Shown here piece by piece: positions 18,889 to 24,114 of a stretch of 24,114 bases of DNA. Positions within the stretch are counted from its first letter, which is position 1, and each line of letters begins with the position of its first letter. The translations under genes and the position numbers were made by a program. Under the pieces are notes generated by a model. The model saw nothing but the letters and a program-made list of their open reading frames with translations. It searched no databases and was not told the DNA's origin. This DNA is from Temnopleurus reevesii (Eukaryota; Echinodermata; Echinoidea; Temnopleuroida; Temnopleuridae): positions 22,959 through 47,072 of the forward strand of contig BQKZ01006605.1 in NCBI GenBank assembly GCA_036244855.1. Reading direction: 5' to 3'.

Positions 18889-19074
18889 TCATAGCGAGGT
18901 GGGGGAACTCCAAGATTCATTCTGGAGGACTTACGAACAGGGGAAGGTGGTAGGTCAGTTTGACTTTCCGTTTGGGGAACTGGGTTTATATTGGATCCTA
19001 CGGGAGAGAGGGGTGAGCCAGATTGTTTCCCCAGTAAATAAGGGAATAATGATATCCATAGGAAAGTAGGGAAT
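18889..19074 (-). repeat. 185-bp direct repeat, right copy
   Basis: Same orientation as 17924-18106, offset 965 bp. On the minus strand it reads SGSPLSPVGSNINPVPQTES and then PPSPVRKSSRMNLGVPPPRY. A few substitutions and small indels separate the copies. Confidence 0.9.
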
Positions 19075-19279
19075 TGATATTTCAAATTCAAGTACAAATT
19101 CAAATTTGACTTTTCATCTCCATATGAATGATACATGTATATACAAAACAAAATAAAATAACACAATGTTTTTTGCCAACAAATCAAGTAAATGTACAAA
19201 ACAAATTCAAAAGAAAATTAAAACATAAATAATCATTTGTACATAGAAGATTTGATGACATAATTTTAAATATACATGA

Positions 19280-19522
19280 CTGGCGTGGTAGCCCGAGTCG
19301 AGGTTGGGTAATAGTATCTCCTGTTTCAGGCATGGTTCGTTCTCTTCGTTCTAATCAAATAAAAATTATTAATGCAAACTATAAAAAGGCAAAGAAAACT
19401 TAGATAACGCTAAGGTCACAGACTTAATAATCAACAGAAAATATAGGAATACACTTCCTATATTTTTTGGGGTGTGGTTGGTTGTCTTTTTCTTTTCTTA
19501 AGCATTAACACCTTCAATGGCG
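19280..19522 (-). other. Leader and possible polyprotein start of a minus-strand LTR element
   Basis: Left of the primer-binding site at 19523-19540, the minus strand carries about 190 bp of leader and then ATG opening MPETGDTITQPRLGLPRQS (near 19335-19279), after which the frame loses protein-like composition. Position fits a gag start that was truncated soon after. Confidence 0.3.
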
Positions 19523-19540
19523 ATCCCACTTCTGACACCA
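19523..19540 (-). other. tRNA-Leu-type primer-binding site
   Basis: The plus strand ATCCCACTTCTGACACCA equals the 3' end form of leucine tRNA (CAA) plus CCA. On the minus strand TGGTGTCAGAAGTGGGAT is a standard primer-binding site immediately inside an LTR. Confidence 0.75.
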
Positions 19541-19546
19541 AATTTA

Positions 19547-19733
19547 TGTAGTGGGTCTGCCAAGTGGATGAACAAATGAAAGTTTGAACAAAACTTTCTT
19601 TTCAAGTGGTACACTGATTGTCATTCTCATAGAATTAACGATAAACCCAAGAAAGGAAATTATTGTCTGGGAGTCGAACACGACTTGGCATAATTGATTG
19701 TGAACCCCAGAAGATTCAAGCAAGTTAACTACA
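19547..19733 (-). mobile_element. Candidate short LTR (about 187 bp)
   Basis: It begins TGTAGT six bases from the primer-binding site and ends ACTACA, a perfect inverted 6-bp terminus. Size and primer type parallel the LTR at 15557-15737, but the sequences are different. No second LTR copy is present in the window. Confidence 0.55.
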
Positions 19734-19799
19734 AATAATGTGTTATCGCGGCTTGTATGCCGTATAGTCAGAATTGACTAGTGTGCCGTAAAAACCTTA

Positions 19800-20365
19800 A
19801 TTAAGAAAAATATTGTATGCCCCTGGCCCTTGCCCGAATTGAGGCAATAACAGGTTTCATGATCTTAGTACATACACCAGTGTCGAGCTCAACCCATAAG
19901 GGAGGCATTGAAAACGGTACAATTTTCCACCCCATGAAAAGGAAAGATAACCATGTTGGCTATAATCAATAGGAATTGAAAAATATGCATCTTTGAGATC
20001 TGTTGTTGTCAGAAAATAATTTTGAATTATCAAATCTTTGATCAATTCAAATTGAAATGTTAGTTCACAACAAATTTGTTCAAGTTCTTTAAATTCATAA
20101 TTGGTCTCAGTCCACCAGATTTCAAAGTGATGGTAAAAATTGTTTATGGATAAAAGCAATCAGACGATTGAATTTCTCTTATGGCCTGCTTTTCGAGAAG
20201 ATCAATACTTTTGTTGTCAATGACCAATTTCTTTTCACAAGAAAAACAATTATTGCTAGGTTGATAAAATTGAAACATAGTAGATATAAAATCTACTGTA
20301 TAGCCTGCAATGGACTTCACAATATATGGATCAGAGGTATTCTGAGATCAAGTATCTTTAAAAAA
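19800..20365 (-). pseudogene. DIRS-like reverse transcriptase, broken
   Basis: Minus-strand pieces in order: SDPYIVKSIAGYTVDF, KLVIDNKSIDLLEKQAIREI, LKSGGLRPIMNLKNLNKF, then in another frame TTTDLKDAYFSIPID with YLSFSWGGKLYRFQCLPYGL, and KIMKPVIASIRARARGI. These follow the fingers and palm order of DIRS-type reverse transcriptases (D-L-K-D-A-Y-F, C-L-P-(F/Y)-G-L-S-S). At least three stops and two frame changes interrupt it, and the sequence ends before the catalytic Y-x-D-D. It is in line with the gag-like region to its right. Confidence 0.8.
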
Positions 20366-20744
20366 ACAACTTAAGTTTTCCCGCAAAGATTGGGGAACTC
20401 ACCACTTTTTGTCGGTGAGTAGTCAGGAGCGTTGGGATAATTCTGGCCTGCTGGCTGATGCAGTGGTGATAGGGGTGGATGAGTGACTGTTACTGGAGCC
20501 CGAGAGCGACTCCATTGATGAGCTGACCGCTGAATCTTATGATCACGGTTGTCATGACGCCGGGTGGCGTACCTCCTTCGGTCATGCCGACTATGGAAAC
20601 GACATTGACCCTTTTTTGTCAAGGTATGATATTTTCTGTTGAGCTATGAGATTTTTTGTCCCATGTTAAATGCCTCAGCGACACTCTTACTGGGTTTACC
20701 ATTTTTTGTCAAGGTATGATATTTTCTATTGAGCTATGAGATTT
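20160..20744 (-). repeat. DIRS-like segment, copy 1 of a large direct duplication
   Basis: Aligns with 20746-21236 at near identity, from the end of the reverse-transcriptase N-terminus through the Arg-rich gag-like part. It has an extra local duplication: GTCAAGGTATGATATTTTCT with GAGCTATGAGATTT occurs at about 20618 and again at 20709. It stops at the N at 20745. Confidence 0.9.
20371..20622 (-). pseudogene. DIRS-like gag C-terminal (Arg/His-rich) fragment, copy 1
   Basis: An 83-codon minus-strand frame, KGQCRFHSRHDRRRYATRRH then HQWSRSRAPVTVTHPPLSPL, basic and then Pro-rich, ending at a stop just before the reverse-transcriptase remains. Basic gag tails ahead of the reverse transcriptase are normal for DIRS elements. 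Confidence 0.55.
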
Positions 20745-20745
20745 N
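20745..20745. other. Single ambiguous base (N) at a duplication junction
   Basis: The only N in the window. It lies exactly between copy 1 and copy 2 of the DIRS-like segment, which points to an assembly join. Confidence 0.95.
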
Positions 20746-21236
20746 AATTTCTCTAATGGCCTGCTTTTCGAGAAGATCAATAATTTCGTTGTCAATGACC
20801 AATTTCTTTTCACAAGAAAAACAATTATTGCTAGGTTGATAAAATTGAAACATAGTAGATATAAAATCTACTGTATAGCCTGCAATGGACTTCACAATAT
20901 ATGGATCAGAGGTATTCTGAGATCAAGTATCTTTAAAAAAACAACTTAAGTTTTCCCGCAAAGATTGGGGAACTCACCACTTTTTGTAGGTGAGTAGTCA
21001 GGAGCGTTGGGAAAATTCTGGCCAGCTGGCTGAAGCAGTGGTGATAGGGGTGGAAGAGTGACTGTTACTGGAGCCCGAGAGCGACTCCATTGATGAGCTG
21101 ACCGCTGAATCTTATGATCACGGTTGTCATGACGCTGGTTGGCGTACCTCCTTCGGTCATGCCGACTATGGAAACGACATTGACCCTTTTTTGTCAAGGT
21201 ATATTTTCTGTTGAGCTATGAGATTTTCTGTCCCAT
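20746..21236 (-). repeat. DIRS-like segment, copy 2 of a large direct duplication
   Basis: Starts AATTTCTCTAATGGCCTGC, the counterpart of AATTTCTCTTATGGCCTGC at 20170. It differs from copy 1 by scattered substitutions and small indels and shares its stops. Confidence 0.9.
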
Positions 21237-21350
21237 ATTAAATGCCTCTGCGACACTCTTTAGAGTACCTTGTATGTCTTTCCCAAACAGCTTGTCATCT
21301 AATATTCTTGAGGCCAATATGCAGAATCAGGGTCTTAAATCAGGTCTTCT
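20946..21350 (-). pseudogene. DIRS-like gag fragment, copy 2 with upstream extension
   Basis: As copy 1, with a further upstream piece at 21215-21330 reading ILDDKLFGKDIQGTLKSVAE and AFNMGQKIS followed by a stop and a frame change into the Arg-rich part. The D-D-x-L-F-G-K-D run fits the C-terminal half of DIRS gag proteins. Confidence 0.55.
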
Positions 21351-21893
21351 GTTTGATTGATTTTGATGTAAAATGGTTGTTTTAACATATCATCCGTTAA
21401 ATCACCCTTCTGTAGATGAATATGTTGGGATTCATGTTTTGTCCAAATTTCCTTTTTTTTTAAGTATGGGGGATTTTCGCTGCAGCTCTAATTACCTATT
21501 CAAAGTAATTTTATGAAGTCGAGTAATAACACTACAGTTGCTACTTTTATTTTTTTATTGTTCTATTTTAAGTTGCTCACACAAATTCCAGTATTTAGGG
21601 CCTGATATCCTTGCTTCATTAAAGGATCAAAGTGATTTATATTTTGTTCAATGTGATGCCTATCAAAGAAAAACAACGTTCAACAGTGTATGGTTTAAGT
21701 CATTGGTTGTCCAGAATCCTGCAGGAAATATACCTGTTACTAATCGACTGTAATTCAACTGTATGCATGTTTCTTGTCAATTGATGTAGATTGTAAGATT
21801 GCATGCATTGTTGCCATGTCGCTCACACCTGGGAGAACTTTGAAGGTTGTACTTCCGAAAGAACGACACGATATGAATTTAAATGATATTATA
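21351..21893. other. No gene recognised
   Basis: Non-coding, AT-rich. The open frame from 21538 has no recognisable domain. Confidence 0.4.
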
Positions 21894-22103
21894 ACAAAGA
21901 GAACACAACTTTTTAATAAGAACATGTTTCGAAGTGACATCACTTCATCTTCAGCTTTTGGGTTCAACTGCCATGAAATCACATTCTTTACATATTGTTA
22001 ATTGCATTAAATGCTATTAGACCCTAATTTGTATTATTTAAGCTGAAGATGAAGTGATGCCACTTCGAAACACGTTCTTATTAAAAAGTTGTGTTCTCTT
22101 TGT
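21894..22103. mobile_element. Inverted-repeat element with 63-bp arms
   Basis: Left arm 21894-21956 and right arm 22041-22103 are inverted copies with two mismatches in 63. The arms start ACAAAGAGAACACAACTTTT and end CATCTTCAGCT. The 84-bp spacer is unique. No protein is encoded. The near-identity suggests a recent origin or gene-conversion between arms. Confidence 0.85.
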
Positions 22104-22129
22104 CAAGAACAATCTTTGTGTTTGAGGTA

Positions 22130-22485
22130 CCATATTTGCACCAGTAACCAGCCCTGCAGGTGTTATCGGCCCCAACCCTCATGTAGTTTGTCTATAGAGC
22201 GCACTAAAGTTAAATGTACGGGCATTAATAAGCACACTTCCGCTTCAACACAATCCCTATGGAGGCTCAAATCACAAGATAGGGGGACGGCTACTCGTGT
22301 CCCATGTCGCTTGGCGATCACCGATTGTCATGCGATTATACGGGCGCACTTCATCAAGTTATGCACATCAATTGAAAGCTTAGAATTTTGGCTACATGAT
22401 GATCACAATGAACTTGAAATGTTAGACTTTTTGGCTTATTAAGGAGCAAAACTGCTTAAGGGGCTGGACACTGGTGCAAATACGG
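22130..22485. mobile_element. 356-bp MITE with TA target duplication
   Basis: Ends CCATATTTGCACCAGTAACC and the inverse of the right end CCGTATTTGCACCAGTGTCC, continuing CAGCCC in both; TA flanks at 22128-22129 and 22486-22487. The interior has higher GC than the surroundings and is non-coding. TA duplication suggests a Tc1-mariner-type or similar mobiliser; family not named. Confidence 0.8.
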
Positions 22486-22499
22486 TATGCATAAAACTG

Positions 22500-23060
22500 A
22501 ATTAGTGAACTGGTCTGTTGACACCTCCCCAGAGATGCCTGTGCCTTTCCAGGGTATAAAAATTAAAATGAATCACTGAACAGTTGAGCCAAATGTTTTT
22601 CTTCCAGGAGAGAAAGCATTAATGGGCATTGTTATCCTGCTTTCTATCATAAGAAAATATTTGGTTCAACTGTTTTGTCATTCACATTTCAATTTATTTC
22701 CTCATGAATATCCTAGAACGGTTGACATCTGTGCCTCCCATGCCAAGGAGTGTATTCTTTCATTCAAATTTTCAATAGAGGAAGGGCAATGCGTGGATTT
22801 TTTTGTTCCGCTAAAAAAATTTACATGAGATTAAATACAAAGTTAACAAAAATTGATTGAGTGATTGTACTTTACATTCTGTTTTATTTCAACTTCACTT
22901 TTTTCGTGCTTCATGTAAGAAATGTATGAAATAGCAAGAAACAATTGATATGATTTTGGGGTATTTTTACAAGTGAGCAGAAAGTTTCAAGTGAAATGAT
23001 AACTTGTGATTTGTCTAACAAAATGTTATTAAGTGTGTGAAATGTGATTGGATTAATATA
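22500..23060. other. Non-coding AT-rich stretch
   Basis: No gene or repeat recognised. Confidence 0.4.
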
Positions 23061-23061
23061 T

Positions 23062-23247
23062 CAGAGATGCCAACATTCCCAAATATACATGAGATAAAGA
23101 TAAAAATGTTAATAGTGCAACAGCTGAACATAACTGATAGCAAACATAAAAATTATAATGTTACTCTCAGCCATTCATTTGTGATAAAAGCCATGAATTC
23201 AAATGAGAATACATGTTGTGCGTATTCATGAATGGTTGGCATCTCTG
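23062..23247. mobile_element. 186-bp MITE with CAGAGATGCCAAC ends
   Basis: CAGAGATGCCAAC on the left is matched by GTTGGCATCTCTG on the right, a perfect 13-bp inverted terminal repeat. CAGRGRTG-type ends are usual for hAT elements. The flanking 8 bases do not form a clear duplication. Confidence 0.75.
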
Positions 23248-23275
23248 ACACATCTTTATTTGACATTCTAATTCT

Positions 23276-23404
23276 GGGGCCCGTAACATAAACGAGATAC
23301 GATAAATCTTGCAATTTATTGCATCTTTTTTATACTCATTTTGCCATACACTTACGATAAATATTTATCATAAGTTTAATTGCATCTTTTATGTTACAGG
23401 CCCC
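23276..23404. mobile_element. 129-bp MITE with GGGGCCCGTAACATAAA ends
   Basis: GGGGCCCGTAACATAAA on the left faces TTTATGTTACAGGCCCC on the right (one mismatch). The interior contains CTTACGATAAATATTTATC plus ATAAG, a near-palindrome. Elements with GGGGCCCGT..ATAAA ends are abundant in marine invertebrate genomes. Confidence 0.75.
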
Positions 23405-24114
23405 TGCTCTGTTATGTTTTTATATTGTACGACATGCACAATGAGTATTACAATTAAATATATTTTATGACCTTGTGAAATCTAGAAATGGTGTCCTATC
23501 TCATCTGTAATTTTACATGTAACCCTTTTCCTGTTTAGCCAGTGCAAAATCATCAGAAAACTGTGCAGTGTACTTTAAATAAAAACCCAACACTGGAATT
23601 ATCATACTCTTGGTGCCTGAAAAAAATATGAGATGAACAAACTGAAAATTTGAGCAAACTCTCACAATCTGTTATGAATTTTCAAAGTCTCAGTGATATC
23701 AGAATCTGTGATATTCTACTGGACAATTTCCCAACCAATTTTGAATATATATGCATTTTCTCTAATGGATAATAATGATGAATTTAAAATTAGGGTTCAA
23801 CATGTTTTTTCTCAAATACTTCCAGAATTCATATAGGCATGCAAAAAAGCCAACATTTGCTTTACTCTTCTGTAAACGTATGAAACTGTGAGATAAGGTA
23901 AAAACATGTAGAATGAATGGAGAGTTGTCTGATATGGCTTGACAGATTCCATCAAAGTTGCTGACTCAAGGATTCCTTTCAGTAGGTAACACTGAGATTT
24001 ATAACTTTCATTCACAGATTATCAAACTTTGCTCAAGTTTTTACAGTTTTCTCATCTAATTTTTCTTCTTTCACTGACTCACAGAACTTTAGTGATGGTA
24101 TGTTTATCATAAGT
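23405..24114. other. Non-coding right flank
   Basis: AT-rich with no gene, repeat or regulatory site recognised. Confidence 0.4.

Noticed and set aside
19275..19345. TGGCGTGGTAGCCCGAG and GGTTCGTTC as possible pol III A and B boxes of a tRNA or tRNA-derived SINE
   Set aside because: The B box is poor and no cloverleaf arms could be paired; the segment is better explained as the leader and start of the minus-strand LTR element.
22089..22442. Plus-strand 117-codon Cys-rich frame
   Set aside because: It runs across the edge of one inverted-repeat element and through the interior of a TA-flanked MITE; no domain is visible.
1..24114. Bacterial operons, CRISPR arrays, rRNA or complete tRNA genes
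   Set aside because: None seen; composition, splice signals and repeats are those of animal DNA.

Overview
The window reads as AT-rich genomic DNA of a marine invertebrate animal. Genes have spliceosomal introns, there are no operons or Shine-Dalgarno sites, ACATGTAC-type words are common, and the repeat landscape mixes short TA-flanked inverted-repeat elements, a GGGGCCCGTAACATAAA-ended element, DIRS-like reverse transcriptase and pogo/Tigger relics. A deuterostome such as an echinoderm or hemichordate fits best, but a mollusc or cnidarian cannot be excluded from sequence alone. No bacterial gene, CRISPR array or complete cellular housekeeping gene is visible.

Left half (1-9000, plus strand): the main gene is a multi-exon gene for a Tnp2-type (CACTA/EnSpm, CMC superfamily) transposase. 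Its last exon (6299-8766) is one uninterrupted reading frame of about 820 codons, holding an acidic His/Asp/Gly repeat, two Cys-x2-Cys pairs, an Asp-Gly motif, an Ala-Asp-Ala-Pro-Ala-Arg motif, a DFMHC motif and an FPFE motif. Three smaller upstream exons are proposed at 1700-1836, 4082-4445 and 5355-5439; they encode acidic/serine-rich and basic stretches. The first intron contains a 52-bp satellite of about 16 copies (2427-3290). No CACTA terminal repeats were found, so whether this is a mobile element or a host-retained gene is open.

Middle (9000-13000): no genes. The region holds small non-autonomous DNA elements (a long fold-back at 9381-9656, CAGT..ACTG elements with TA duplications near 9700, 10777 and 11394) and a 32-bp array built on a CCAGTTG..CAACTGG palindrome (12270-12470).

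Right half (13000-21400, mostly minus strand): a graveyard of elements. From left to right: a 226-bp tandem duplication with acidic coding-like modules; a retroelement ORF1-like fragment with three CRE sites 31 bp apart upstream; a short LTR with a tRNA-Leu primer-binding site and a leader/ORF to its left; a 250-bp tandem duplication of an unrecognised coding unit whose copies differ largely by synonymous changes; a frameshifted Tigger/pogo transposase piece ending at a perfect 12-bp hairpin; a frameshifted repeat-encoded gene with a GHGxGPCDGIGG motif and a Tudor/SH3-like tail, flanked by 185-bp direct repeats; a second short LTR with another tRNA-Leu primer-binding site; and a broken DIRS-like gag/reverse-transcriptase region present twice around a single N, which suggests an assembly join.

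The last 2.7 kb contains four compact inverted-repeat elements and otherwise plain AT-rich sequence. The elements do not work together as a pathway; the window is a nested collection of mobile DNA around one transposase gene that looks intact in its main exon.
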